DNA from: Legionella israelensis
GTDB lineage: Bacteria > Pseudomonadota > Gammaproteobacteria > Legionellales > Legionellaceae
NCBI RefSeq assembly: GCF_004571175.1
Contig: NZ_CP038273.1
Coordinates: forward strand, 2,232,001 to 2,296,000
DNA: 64,000 nt
Direction of reading: 5' to 3'
The number at the start of each line of letters is the position of its first letter. Position 1 is the first letter of the stretch. Of this stretch, positions 35,401 to 44,423 are shown in pieces. The position numbers were made by a program, and so were the translations under genes. The notes beneath the pieces are model-generated. The model saw only the letters and a program-made list of their open reading frames with translations. It was not told where the DNA came from and did no database searches.

Positions 35401-35432
35401 GCTCACACAATAAGCATTTCCCCGGGTGAGGT

Positions 35433-36005
35433 ATGAAACCAGCAAAAATAAGACATTTTGTAATGATGGGTGACAGCTTGTCTGACCGAGGCACCATGGC
35501 TCATCGTAAATTGTTGGGTTTTATTCCTATGCGCTGGTTAAGTGGATTGGCAGGAAAATCGCCAAAAGGGCGTTTTACCAACGGTTATACATGGACGGAT
35601 ACTATTAGTGCAAAAATTGCTGAACAATTTGTCATCGATGAAGAAGAAATTAAATATCATTTAACACCTGAGGATATTGCTGATGAAATTATTGAAGGCA
35701 AACCCCATTTAAAAGCACTGGCTGAGCACAGTTATCTTTTGGCAGATGATTTATATGTTAAATATAAAGGACTTGATTTTGTTCGAAACTATGATGAAGG
35801 TGGTTTGACGGCTTTTGATTATCATTGGTGGCCAAGTAATAGCATCAAGCGTTTTTTTAGCCGCCTTATTCTTGCCACCTTGACTGGAAAACGTGAAAAA
35901 TTGCTCTCCTATGATGCACAACATCAATTGTCCAAAGAACATAAAGCGCAAACTTTAGTCGTTGAATGGTCAGGGGCCAATGATCATATCGTTACCCATA
36001 AGTAA
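35433..36005 (+). pseudogene. GDSL/SGNH hydrolase, 5' fragment (gene split by IS)
   Basis: This part supplies 184 genuine codons and then runs seven codons into the left end of an IS50-like element before a stop. It carries the nucleophile block FVMMGDSLSDRGT (Ser15) and block III, SGAND, just before the break. The target duplication GCCAATGAT lies at 35976-35984. Joining base 35984 to 37496 restores a 463-codon frame reading WSGANDLITVN across the junction. Intact relatives are lipases, acyltransferases or thermolabile-hemolysin-like esterases. The candidate PmrA box and helical C terminus suggest it was a secreted effector. The fragment lacks the catalytic Asp/His and should be inactive. 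Confidence 0.88.
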
Positions 36006-37486
36006 TGCTATATTAATTTTTCCTTACTTTTGAGATAATGCTGCCTTTTTAAAGGCAGTATTATCCATGGATTGGATCGACCATGAGTATGGTTCCGTGA
36101 ATATCGGCGATCAACGTTTAAATAAACGAGCAAAAGAGTTATTAAAAAGGTTTAGTGATAAACCAACATCAAGTATACCTGAAAGTTGTAAAGGTTGGTC
36201 GGAAACCAAAGCAGCCTATCGATTTTTTGAGAATAATACGGTTACCGCAAAAAAAATTATAAAACCTCATCGCATAGCCACCCTTAAGCGAATTAAAGAA
36301 CATCCGATTATCTTATTGCTTCAAGACACAACAACGCTTAACTATAGCGGTCAAAAAGAACGTGAAGATATTGGCCCTATTCAACAAGATAACGTGCGGG
36401 GTCTTTTTCTTCATCCCACTCTTGCGGTAACGCCCAACCGCGAATGTTTAGGAGTAGTTGACTATGAACAGTGGTCACGGGAAAAATTTACGCATCGAAG
36501 CTCAGAAGAACGAAGAGCTGAACGTGATTCAAAAGCAATAAAAGACAAGGAAAGTTACCGGTGGGTCAGAGGTTATAAAAAAGCCACAAAACTTGCTAAG
36601 GCAATGCCCGATACTCAATTTGTTTATATTGCTGATAGAGAAGGTGATATTTATGATATCTATCATGAAGCGAATACAGCTTTCGCTAAAGGAACTGCCG
36701 ATTGGGTGATTAGAGCAACATTCGATCGTTCTATTTTGGATGAGAATCAACCTAAAAAACGCAATAAATTAAAAACAAGCGTAAAAGCCTCTTCCAGTAT
36801 TGGAAAAATAACATTTACTACGTCCTCATTTGGAAATAGAAAAAAACGAGAAGTAGCACAAGATATTTATGCAAAAGAAGTGACTTTGCTCCCTCCTCGG
36901 GATAAAGCAAAAGAAGGTTTTACCCCCGTTAAAATAACAACAATCATTGCCACAGAGACAAACCCACCGCCTGGAGAGAAAGCAATCGAGTGGACACTTT
37001 TAACCAGTGTACCTATATCCAACTTGGAAGCAGCGTTACAAGTAATTCAATGGTACTTATGTCGCTGGCAGATCGAAATTTTTTTCAAGGTATTGAAAAG
37101 CGGATGCGCTATTGAAAAATTGCAGTTAAGCAACAAGCAACGATTTGACCCTTGCCTCGCTCTGTATCTTATTGTTGCTTGGCGTATTTTGTTCATGACC
37201 ATGGTTGGTCGTGCTTCCCCATCATTAAGCAGTGAATGTCTATTTGAGCCCATAGAATGGCAAACCGCCTATGTTATGATCTATGAAAAACCCCCTCCAA
37301 ATGAACCCCCAACCCTGAAAGATACTCTGAGAATGATTGCCCAATTAGGAGGTTTTCTCGGACGAAAGCATGACGGTGAGCCCGGTCCTATTGTGATGTG
37401 GAAAGGTTTACGAACCCTTTATGAATATATTAAAGCGCGTGAAGTATTTACACGCGCTTTTGGACATACTTATGGGTAATGATATG
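35985..37486 (+). mobile_element. Complete IS50/Tn5-like IS4-family insertion sequence (1502 bp)
   Basis: Terminal inverted repeats of 20 bp with one mismatch are at 35985-36004 and 37467-37486 (outer end CATATC, then TTACCCATAAGTA). An exact 9-bp target duplication, GCCAATGAT, lies at 35976-35984 and 37487-37495, the length typical of IS50-type elements. One intact transposase gene fills it. It is inserted in the GDSL-hydrolase gene in sense orientation. Confidence 0.95.
36067..37479 (+). CDS. IS4-family (IS50/Tn5-like) transposase
   Basis: A 470-residue protein. The Tn5-type N-terminal DNA-binding domain (GDQRLNKRAKELLKRF, then SETKAAYRFFEN) is followed by the catalytic core: first Asp in LLLQDTTTLNY, second in FVYIADREGDIYD, and the YREK-type region WYLCRWQIEIFFKVLKSG with the third acidic residue. 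The C-terminal part is also Tn5-like (IAQLGGFLGRKHDGEPG, then WKGL). It is full length and intact, so the element may still be mobile. Confidence 0.94.
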   Translation: MDWIDHEYGSVNIGDQRLNKRAKELLKRFSDKPTSSIPESCKGWSETKAAYRFFENNTVTAKKIIKPHRIATLKRIKEHPIILLLQDTTTLNYSGQKEREDIGPIQQDNVRGLFLHPTLAVTPNRECLGVVDYEQWSREKFTHRSSEERRAERDSKAIKDKESYRWVRGYKKATKLAKAMPDTQFVYIADREGDIYDIYHEANTAFAKGTADWVIRATFDRSILDENQPKKRNKLKTSVKASSSIGKITFTTSSFGNRKKREVAQDIYAKEVTLLPPRDKAKEGFTPVKITTIIATETNPPPGEKAIEWTLLTSVPISNLEAALQVIQWYLCRWQIEIFFKVLKSGCAIEKLQLSNKQRFDPCLALYLIVAWRILFMTMVGRASPSLSSECLFEPIEWQTAYVMIYEKPPPNEPPTLKDTLRMIAQLGGFLGRKHDGEPGPIVMWKGLRTLYEYIKAREVFTRAFGHTYG

Positions 37487-38335
37487 GCCAATGATCTGAT
37501 TACGGTTAACCGGGAACCTTCTGAGATTGAGGCAGAGCGTGCTGTTCAAGCAAGAATACAAAATATAAAGGCTTTGATGAAAAATGGCTATCGCCATTTT
37601 GTTCTCTTTAACCTACCTGACCTCTCACTCACACCAAGATACCAGGCTAAAAGCAAGTCAGAAAAAGAAAATGCCCAGAAGTGTTCAGAGTATTTTAACA
37701 AACTCCTGGCTGAAAAATGCAAGGAACTTGAAGAATTATATCCTCATTGCTCGTTTGATGTTTTTGATGTGAACGGCTTGTTTTCCGAAGCCTATAACAG
37801 CCCAGGAAAATACGGTTTTGAGGAGGATAAATTAAGGACACCATTTACAAAATCTAAAGATTTTAAAATCGACGAAAAAAAACATCTTTCCCCCTCCACT
37901 GGCTATATGTTTTGGGATGATGTGCATCCAACAGCTGACCTACATGCCTTTCTTGCCGAAAAATTTTATGAAAAATACAGTATTGAATATCATTTTTCTG
38001 CACCGCAGGTGGAGGCGATCCAATCCGAAGAACTTGATATCAGTGAAAAAGATTTGTTAACGGCTTTCGAAAAACATTATAAAAGACATTGGGACATGGA
38101 TAGGCATGGTTTTTTTGGTTCTTTAAGAAAATCTAAAATTAATCTTAAGGATTTAACCCTAGATAAAATTTTTCAACATGCCCTTTATGGAGGAGGACAA
38201 CGCAGCCGCGAAGTCCTTGAAGATTTGCAATGGATCAATAAAGCTGGGGATGTTGATTTAAATATCCCTGTATTAAAAGAGGCTATGGGACGTGTGTTGG
38301 CAGAGCATGGTGGCTTAAAAAAAGAATTGAACTAG
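37484..38335 (+). pseudogene. GDSL/SGNH hydrolase, 3' fragment (gene split by IS)
   Basis: The distal 279 codons of the split gene begin at 37496. An ATG formed by the last three bases of the IS (37484-37486) is in frame and could start a separate product reading MANDLITVN. The fragment has the Asp-x-x-His block, FWDDVHPTADLH, that completes the SGNH triad with Ser15 of the 5' fragment. The last ~100 residues are helical and charged (SEKDLLTAFEKHYKRHW, then VLAEHGGLKKELN), suitable for a secretion-signal region. Without the nucleophile this piece cannot be an active hydrolase. Confidence 0.87.
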
Positions 38336-38406
38336 TTAATTAAGACGAGGCTGGCGTTTTTTTCGTAAATTCGGATTGAGGTAAAAAATCCAGCCTGCAC
38401 TCTGCT

Positions 38407-39048
38407 CTAATTATCCATTTTTGTGCCGTAAATTCTATCTCCGGCATCGCCTAAGCCTGGCAAAATATAACTCTTCTCATTGAGTTTTTCATCAATGGCG
38501 GCGGTGTATACGGGGACTTCGGGGTGCATTTCCTGGAAGGTGGATAAGCCTTCAGGAGCAGCTAAAAGACAAAGAAATTTAATCGATTTGGGCTTGACTT
38601 CTTTGATTCGATTAACCGCTGCGACCGCGGTATGACCGGTGGCAAGCATAGGGTCAACGACAATGATATCTCTGTTCTCAATATGTTCAGGTAATTTAAA
38701 ATAATATTCCACTACCATGGCGGTTTTTGTATCCCGATACAAGCCAATATGACCGACCCGTGCTGTGGGGATCAATTCCAGCATGCCATTTAACAGACCA
38801 TTGCCAGCGCGTAAAATGGAAACAAAAATGGGTTTTTCCCCCTTCAATACCGGTGCTGACATAGAGGCTAAAGGTGTTTCAATGTCTTCAAAATCAAGCT
38901 CAAGATCACGAGTGATTTCATAAGTCAGTAGCATGCTGATTTCATGAAGCAAGGTTCGAAATTTAGCACTGCTGGTTTCTTTTTTTCGCATAATGGTCAG
39001 CTTATGCTGAATCAGAGGGTGTTTGACTTCAATGATGTTTGTGCTCAT
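38407..39048 (-). CDS. upp: Uracil phosphoribosyltransferase
   Basis: Converts uracil and PRPP to UMP. The 213-residue protein has the PRPP loop [17 protein letters not shown] and the C-terminal uracil-binding end [29 protein letters not shown] and [13 protein letters not shown] are typical. It is the last gene of a three-gene minus-strand operon with DUF1688 and a GTP-cyclohydrolase-II-like gene. In yeast the equivalents are URC6, URC4 and URC1 of a uracil degradation route that begins by making UMP, so Upp here may serve catabolism as well as salvage. Confidence 0.96.
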   Translation of the reverse strand: MSTNIIEVKHPLIQHKLTIMRKKETSSAKFRTLLHEISMLLTYEITRDLELDFEDIETPLASMSAPVLKGEKPIFVSILRAGNGLLNGMLELIPTARVGHIGLYRDTKTAMVVEYYFKLPEHIENRDIIVVDPMLATGHTAVAAVNRIKEVKPKSIKFLCLLAAPEGLSTFQEMHPEVPVYTAAIDEKLNEKSYILPGLGDAGDRIYGTKMDN

Positions 39049-39062
39049 GTTTATCCTTTTTC

Positions 39063-40289
39063 TTAAAAAACAGTGCCGTCGCTGATGATTTGAATGGGTG
39101 GAGTACCTTCAGTGCGTTTTTGTGCAGCAATTCTTCGTCCTGCTTCCCAGGTTCCTCCTTGCAGGATTTTGGCAAGAGGAAGTTTTTCTGCATCAAGGTT
39201 GAAATGGTCACGAATCCTTTCTGCCAGTTCATCCAGTAAGGCGACCGTTAGGCCTCGCCATTCCACGATAAGCTCAGACTCAGCCCGGTGAGGTTTATTC
39301 AGCACATTATCGCTTTTTGCTTTCAGTAAACCCATATCCACTAACAAACCGCCATTACGATATTCCGGCAGACCCGTTAATAAATCAATATCATTCACAT
39401 GAAATCCTGTCCATTGCAAAGGCTCGATGAGTGAATAAGTCAACCATTGGGACAGTTTATGAAAAGGAATGTATTCCGAGCCTTGCGCTTCAGTTTTTAA
39501 TGCAGTATGAATCCAGACATCTCCAAGAGCTGTATTTGCCAGTTGAAGTCGCTTGGGCCAGATATCTGTAAAGGCTGACAGTACGGACTCGAAGAGAGTC
39601 TGGACGGATGTCTCTTGCTGAGAAGAGTAAGAAGTGATGTAGGAATAAAAGTTGCCTAGCCTGCCTTCTGGTCCAAAAAATTCTGTTTTTTGCCCAATCA
39701 CACTTCCTAAGCGATTCAATAAGCTTAAACGACCGTCAATCCCTTCAAGAGGGTTGGCTGTACTTACCTGGAAACTTTCTTCCAACTGCGTTTTTGTAAA
39801 ACTCAGCAAACGTCGGCCATCCACACGCCATGGCTGTTTTGCATCCTTACTGAAAGCCCCGGAAAGATAGAGTTCAAGGCTGGCTACAGCTAGCCCTTCA
39901 GAACGATTAAGCCATTGTCCGGTTTTTTTTTCATGATAAGACCAGTTTTTACCGGCCCCGGCATCGAGTAAAACGCTGATGATAACCAATTCAAAGAACA
40001 GTTTCCCTTGTTCATTTGTTGAAAGCTGGTTTAAGTGTTGACGCAATTCCTTGATACGATCAATGTTTCCTGCTTCAAAATGACGCCAGCGGCTGTGATA
40101 AGGTATCTCCAGAGAAGGATAATTATCCATAATGACTTCAGAAATATAACTGGCTGTAGCTGGAAGTTGCTGTGCATCCAGGCTGAAATACTTTAATTTG
40201 TTTTGTTGCGCCAGTTCCAGAAGACGATAAGCTTGCGAGCGAATGGTATGTAAATTGCGCAATTTTTTTAAAATATCTTCTTTATTCAT
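39063..40289 (-). CDS. DUF1688 (URC4-like) uracil-catabolism protein
   Basis: A 408-residue protein starting at [12 protein letters not shown]. An upstream in-frame ATG lies inside the preceding gene and is rejected. It matches the DUF1688 pattern from memory: [75 protein letters not shown] and [17 protein letters not shown]4 of Lachancea kluyveri is needed for uracil degradation, but its exact reaction has not been fixed. The start overlaps the upstream cyclohydrolase-like gene by 8 bp, and upp starts 14 bp after the stop. Confidence 0.8.
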   Translation of the reverse strand: MNKEDILKKLRNLHTIRSQAYRLLELAQQNKLKYFSLDAQQLPATASYISEVIMDNYPSLEIPYHSRWRHFEAGNIDRIKELRQHLNQLSTNEQGKLFFELVIISVLLDAGAGKNWSYHEKKTGQWLNRSEGLAVASLELYLSGAFSKDAKQPWRVDGRRLLSFTKTQLEESFQVSTANPLEGIDGRLSLLNRLGSVIGQKTEFFGPEGRLGNFYSYITSYSSQQETSVQTLFESVLSAFTDIWPKRLQLANTALGDVWIHTALKTEAQGSEYIPFHKLSQWLTYSLIEPLQWTGFHVNDIDLLTGLPEYRNGGLLVDMGLLKAKSDNVLNKPHRAESELIVEWRGLTVALLDELAERIRDHFNLDAEKLPLAKILQGGTWEAGRRIAAQKRTEGTPPIQIISDGTVF

Positions 40290-41550
40290 CGAGGCTGCGT
40301 CCTTTAGGCAATGCCAATTCATTGATATCGACAATACGATTCGGAGAGAAGTAACCGGCGGCACGTTTGGCATCCATTTCCACCTGTGCGTCTTTGGGAA
40401 TGAGTTCGTCAGGAAGCGTGACGCGCTCATTAATTTCAATGCCCGACTGGATGATGGCTTCATATTTCATGTTGGACATAGAGACGAAGCGATGAATACG
40501 AGTAATACCCAGCCAATGCAATACATCTGACATAAGTTCCTGAAAACGCATGTCTTGTACGCCAGCAACACACTCGGTTCTTTCAAAATATTTCGCGGCA
40601 GTATCCCCGCCTTGTTGTCTTTTGCGGGCATTATAGACAAGAAATTTGGTGACCTCTCCCAAAGCTCTTCCTTCTTTGCGATTATAAACGATGAGCCCTG
40701 CTCCTCCCCGTTGTGCGGATTCAATGCCCAATTCTATACCGTGAACAAGATAAGGCCGGCAGGTACAGATATCTGAGCCAAAAACATCAGAACCATTACA
40801 TTCATCATGAATGCGGCAGGATAACTCAATTTTAGAGTCATGAATGGTGGTAACATCACCAAAAAAATAAGCCGTCAGTCCACCAATAGGAGGTAAAAAG
40901 ACATTGAGATCGCTGCGAGTAACCAATTCAGGAAACATTCCTCCGGTTTGTTCAAAAAGGGTTCGGCGCAGCTCAGCTTCAGATACGTTAAAACGATCGG
41001 CAATGCCAGGAAGATACCAAACGGGTTCTATAGCGGCTTTAGTAACCACAACATCACCGTTTTCCCTAAGAATCACTCCATCGGGCTTAAGACGGCCTTT
41101 TTGAATGGCCGTTTGCAACTCAGGCATATTAATATGCGCTTTGGTGATGGCAATGGTGGGGCGAATATCATAACCGGCATGAATTTCTTCTGCAAATATG
41201 TCGGCGACGGCATGTCCCCAAGGATCAATAGATACGATTTTATTTTTTTCTGCCCATTGCTTATGGGGACCGATGTTGATAGGAGGAGTTGTATTGGTTA
41301 AATCCGGCTTGTGTTCGGGATCAAGGACGCCAGCAGCGACAGCCAGAGCACGGTAAACTGAATAGGAACCGGAGTGCGTTCCTATGGCATTGCGATGCTT
41401 GATATTGGTCAGCGAAGCAATTACAGGTCCACGTTCTTTTGGATGTTCGGCTGCCCAGTTAATACCCAGAGGGGCTGTGGTGTGGCTGGCTGGGTGTGAG
41501 GTTAATACAATATGTCCATGGGCTTTTTTAGCTTTATCTTGTGTTGACAT
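40282..41550 (-). CDS. GTP-cyclohydrolase-II-like protein, URC1 type
   Basis: A 422-residue protein. The N-terminal ~180 residues have no RibB domain, and include VIASLTNIKHRNAIGTHSG and VSIDPWGHAVADIF. The C-terminal part is a RibA-like domain with the zinc site CRIHDECNGSDVFG...CTCRPYLVHG, and LIVYNRKEGRALGE in place of the usual QEGRGIGL. The changed active-site loop suggests a substrate other than GTP. In yeast URC1 this protein class acts on a uracil-derived nucleotide. The start at 41550 has AAGGA 7 nt upstream. It is the first gene of the operon, with no riboflavin genes nearby. Confidence 0.82.
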   Translation of the reverse strand: MSTQDKAKKAHGHIVLTSHPASHTTAPLGINWAAEHPKERGPVIASLTNIKHRNAIGTHSGSYSVYRALAVAAGVLDPEHKPDLTNTTPPINIGPHKQWAEKNKIVSIDPWGHAVADIFAEEIHAGYDIRPTIAITKAHINMPELQTAIQKGRLKPDGVILRENGDVVVTKAAIEPVWYLPGIADRFNVSEAELRRTLFEQTGGMFPELVTRSDLNVFLPPIGGLTAYFFGDVTTIHDSKIELSCRIHDECNGSDVFGSDICTCRPYLVHGIELGIESAQRGGAGLIVYNRKEGRALGEVTKFLVYNARKRQQGGDTAAKYFERTECVAGVQDMRFQELMSDVLHWLGITRIHRFVSMSNMKYEAIIQSGIEINERVTLPDELIPKDAQVEMDAKRAAGYFSPNRIVDINELALPKGRSLDE

Positions 41551-41757
41551 AATAGTCCTTGTTCGAAATTTTAAACTCAATTCAGGCTGGGTAACATGAG
41601 CTACTCACATATGTTTATAGGCATCCAGAAAATTAAGATCTTTTGGTCTGCGCTAACGAACGCCAATGTCCTGCAAGCAGTGAGATAACATCATGTGCTC
41701 TCATTGAAAGCACACTTAAATTTTTATTTTTTCAGTTTCACCCTGAATAATGAAGCA

Positions 41758-42045
41758 TTATTCGGCTTTTTTCCCATGACATGCATGGCAGCGTCCAAAG
41801 CAATTATATAACCAGGCAATAATGACACCGCAGATAAAGGCATCGATAAAGCCAATGATGGCGCCTATGATGCTTCCGAGTATCGAAGGCTCATAAACCA
41901 TGTACAAAGCATTTATCGCCGTGACAAATTCTACTCCGTAGGAAAGAAAATAAGCCAGTAATCCCATGATCAACAAGGATACTCCCCAAAAAACACCCAG
42001 GGATAATCCCAGTGCCAAGGGACTTAGTTTACAGTGGTTTTTCAT
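41758..42045 (-). CDS. Small holin-like membrane protein
   Basis: A 95-residue protein with two or three hydrophobic segments (LGVFWGVSLLIMGLLAYFLS and a Gly/Ile-rich hairpin IGAIIGFIDAFICGVIIAWL). The tail is rich in Cys/His (CFGRCHACHGKKAE). Similar short proteins are annotated as 'bacteriophage holin' in Legionella, but there are no phage genes nearby, so the name may mislead. The Cys/His tail could bind a metal or haem. A clear GGAG SD precedes the ATG. Confidence 0.6.
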   Translation of the reverse strand: MKNHCKLSPLALGLSLGVFWGVSLLIMGLLAYFLSYGVEFVTAINALYMVYEPSILGSIIGAIIGFIDAFICGVIIAWLYNCFGRCHACHGKKAE

Positions 42046-42301
42046 CGTGCTCTCCTTGTTGCTATTCTGAATAGGTCTGCCATTATCAAGTCAGTTGATA
42101 TTCAGTAATTTATATTTAAAATATAGCAAAAAAACTGTCCTTAATTTGGTATATTGAGAGGATTTTAGCGGAATATCAAGTCAATTCTATGAAGTTTTTT
42201 TCTCTGTTTCTCTGAGTTTGACATTCCGCAGTTGTGTCTTTTTTGCTGAAAATTTTTATCTGGAAATATTGTGGTGCATAATGTCGGCTAAGTCACTGAG
42301 G

Positions 42302-42853
42302 TCATTTTTTAGAAACATAGGGATTGTTTTTGATATAAAATCTTAATTCCTTATTTGCCCACTCTTTAGCATAGGCGACACCGATACGCGGTTTTTTCTG
42401 GATAAGGAAAGACGACTTATCTTCAGCTACGGCAATGTAGAAATGCTCACTGGTCATGTCATGATTATTTAATGTTTTATCAATGGACATTGCTCTTGAC
42501 AGCAATCCTGGACCGTGGGTTTTATCGCTGATGTTTTTTAGAGGCTCAACGGCTCTTAAAAGAACGGCTGAACCGATACCCTCACTTTCAGTCACCACAT
42601 TAGTACAATAATACATTCCATAAATCAAATAAATGTAAGCATATCCCGCCGGGCCAAACATGGTTTTGGTGCGCTGCGTTAAGCCCTTTGAAGAATGACA
42701 GGCTAAATCATGCTGACCCAGATAAGCCTCCACTTCAACAATTCGGCCAATTTGTTCAATGGAGTTATGCCGTCGCACCAGATATTTTCCCAGTAGCTCT
42801 TGTGCTACTGTTTCCGTGTCACGGGCATAGAATTCGCGTGTTAATTTTCGCAT
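42302..42853 (-). CDS. 3-methyladenine DNA glycosylase, AAG/MPG family
   Basis: A 183-residue monofunctional glycosylase that removes alkylated purines. It has FYARDTETVAQELLGKYL, the catalytic Glu in GRIVEVEAYLG, the MFGPAGYAYIYLIYGMYYC segment with the base-intercalating Tyr region, and AVLLRAVEPL. The C terminus PRIGV...WANKELRFY ends at normal length. It is the eukaryotic-type MPG family rather than AlkA or Tag. It is separate from its neighbours, with 256 bp before the small membrane protein gene holding nothing I recognise. Confidence 0.93.
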   Translation of the reverse strand: MRKLTREFYARDTETVAQELLGKYLVRRHNSIEQIGRIVEVEAYLGQHDLACHSSKGLTQRTKTMFGPAGYAYIYLIYGMYYCTNVVTESEGIGSAVLLRAVEPLKNISDKTHGPGLLSRAMSIDKTLNNHDMTSEHFYIAVAEDKSSFLIQKKPRIGVAYAKEWANKELRFYIKNNPYVSKK

Positions 42854-42966
42854 AGTTCAATGTTTAGCTGATAAGAGTATATTTTACAAACTTTTGTTAA
42901 AAATTTTGCTATGTTGCTTATGGTAATGAAAATAAACTATGATGAAAAGCCATTTTACATAAGGGG

Positions 42967-44181
42967 ATGAACGTGAGCGATATTAGTCGTGGAAAGATTG
43001 CTGTGAAAGGTTTTGATGATCCTGAGATGGACTTTCAGTTAATCCGCCAATTAGGCTCTTCTACTTACGGGGGAGCGTCCGTTGGGGAGTGTCTGGGACT
43101 TGCCAATCGAATTTCTCAGGGAGATCCTGAAGACTGGGTCAAGGAGTTTGAACGTTTGGCAGAATGGCAGAAAAAGGATGGAATGGAACGCCTGGCCAAG
43201 GATCATATTGTCAGTGCACGCGAGCAATTATTTAAAGCCTGTAATTCCTATCGAGCCGCTGAATATTATTCTCCCTGTTCTTCAGAGCATCATCAAAAAC
43301 TGGGTTTGAATTCAGAACATTGTTTTGGTATGGCAATTACAGCAATGGATATTCATTATGAAAGCCATTCCATTCCTTATAAAAACATTCATATTCCAGC
43401 CTATTTTATTTCCCCGGCAAATGATGGTGTAAAACGGAAAACCATCATGATCGTCAGTGGTTTTGACGGCACCTTAGAAGAAGAATTTTTGATGCGTGGG
43501 CTGGCTGCCATTCAACGGGGGTATAATGTCATTCATTTTGCCGGACCAGGTCAGATGGATGTATTCAGAAGATATTCCGATACCTATTTCGAACCTGATT
43601 TTGAAAACGTGGTCAAAAAGGTGATTGATCATTTTGAGTTTCGTCAGGAAGTGGATATGGAGCATTTATCCCTGCTTGGGATCAGTATAGGCGGCTATTT
43701 TGTTACAAGAGCAGCGAGCCATGAGCCACGTATTAAAGCTCTTATTGCCAATTCGCCGATTCTTGATGTTTTTTCTTATCTATCTTCATTTATTGGTTAC
43801 GATCCGACTCAAATCCCTGATGAAGAGGATTTTACCATTGAGGATTTTCCCTCTATTCCGGACAGTGAGTTTCCAAAAGCTCTGAAGGTGCAAAGCGAGC
43901 AGTTAATGATACGTTACGGGCGGCATTCCTTTAAAAATACCTTTGTTTATTTGAGGCAATTTATCGTGGGCGAAGCGATTAGCAATATTGAGTGCCCTTG
44001 CTTTGCCATGATTGGCAGCAGTGAAGGAGGAGAGCCACGAAAACAATTCGATGAATTCTGTCAAGCTGTCGGTGCAGATTATTATGAATTTAGTGACTTT
44101 GAAGGAGCAGGAACGCATTGTCAGGTTGGAAATGTATCCTTTGCCAATGCTGTCATGTACGATTGGTTGACGGGTCTGTAA
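42967..44181 (+). CDS. Alpha/beta hydrolase, FrsA/Ayg1-like
   Basis: A 404-residue protein with an N-terminal helical part (about 1-130) and a C-terminal alpha/beta-hydrolase fold. MIVSGFDGTLEEEF forms the oxyanion-hole strand and loop, LLGISIGGYFVTRAA holds the nucleophile Ser in GISIGG, and GAGTHCQVGN carries the probable catalytic His. This layout matches 2,6-dihydroxypseudooxynicotine hydrolase and fungal Ayg1-type C-C-bond hydrolases. An AGGGG SD lies just upstream of ATG 42967. The next gene downstream, 243 bp away, is the di-iron/acyltransferase fusion, so a shared small-molecule pathway is possible. Confidence 0.8.
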   Translation: MNVSDISRGKIAVKGFDDPEMDFQLIRQLGSSTYGGASVGECLGLANRISQGDPEDWVKEFERLAEWQKKDGMERLAKDHIVSAREQLFKACNSYRAAEYYSPCSSEHHQKLGLNSEHCFGMAITAMDIHYESHSIPYKNIHIPAYFISPANDGVKRKTIMIVSGFDGTLEEEFLMRGLAAIQRGYNVIHFAGPGQMDVFRRYSDTYFEPDFENVVKKVIDHFEFRQEVDMEHLSLLGISIGGYFVTRAASHEPRIKALIANSPILDVFSYLSSFIGYDPTQIPDEEDFTIEDFPSIPDSEFPKALKVQSEQLMIRYGRHSFKNTFVYLRQFIVGEAISNIECPCFAMIGSSEGGEPRKQFDEFCQAVGADYYEFSDFEGAGTHCQVGNVSFANAVMYDWLTGL

Positions 44182-44423
44182 CTACATTAGAGGACCCTTT
44201 TTCGAGTCTTCTTCGTTAAAGTGAATCTCCACTGCTCGAATCAGATTTCATCCGTTCATCTTATTTGGCTCACAGCTTTTTTCAGTCGACGGTAAGCGAG
44301 CTCCTCTTCTTGACGAAATTCTTGACAGTTAGGTATGATGATTGTTCTTTTGTAACTGATTGTCTGCTTTTTAATGCAATTATCATTGATAATGCATGCT
44401 CGCAGGGTATTGTAGGGTAAGAC

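Noticed and set aside
41740-41775. GAATAATG/CATTATTC hairpin followed by T residues on the plus strand
   Set aside because: It lies at the 3' end of a minus-strand gene, with no plus-strand gene to terminate. On the minus strand no T-run follows.
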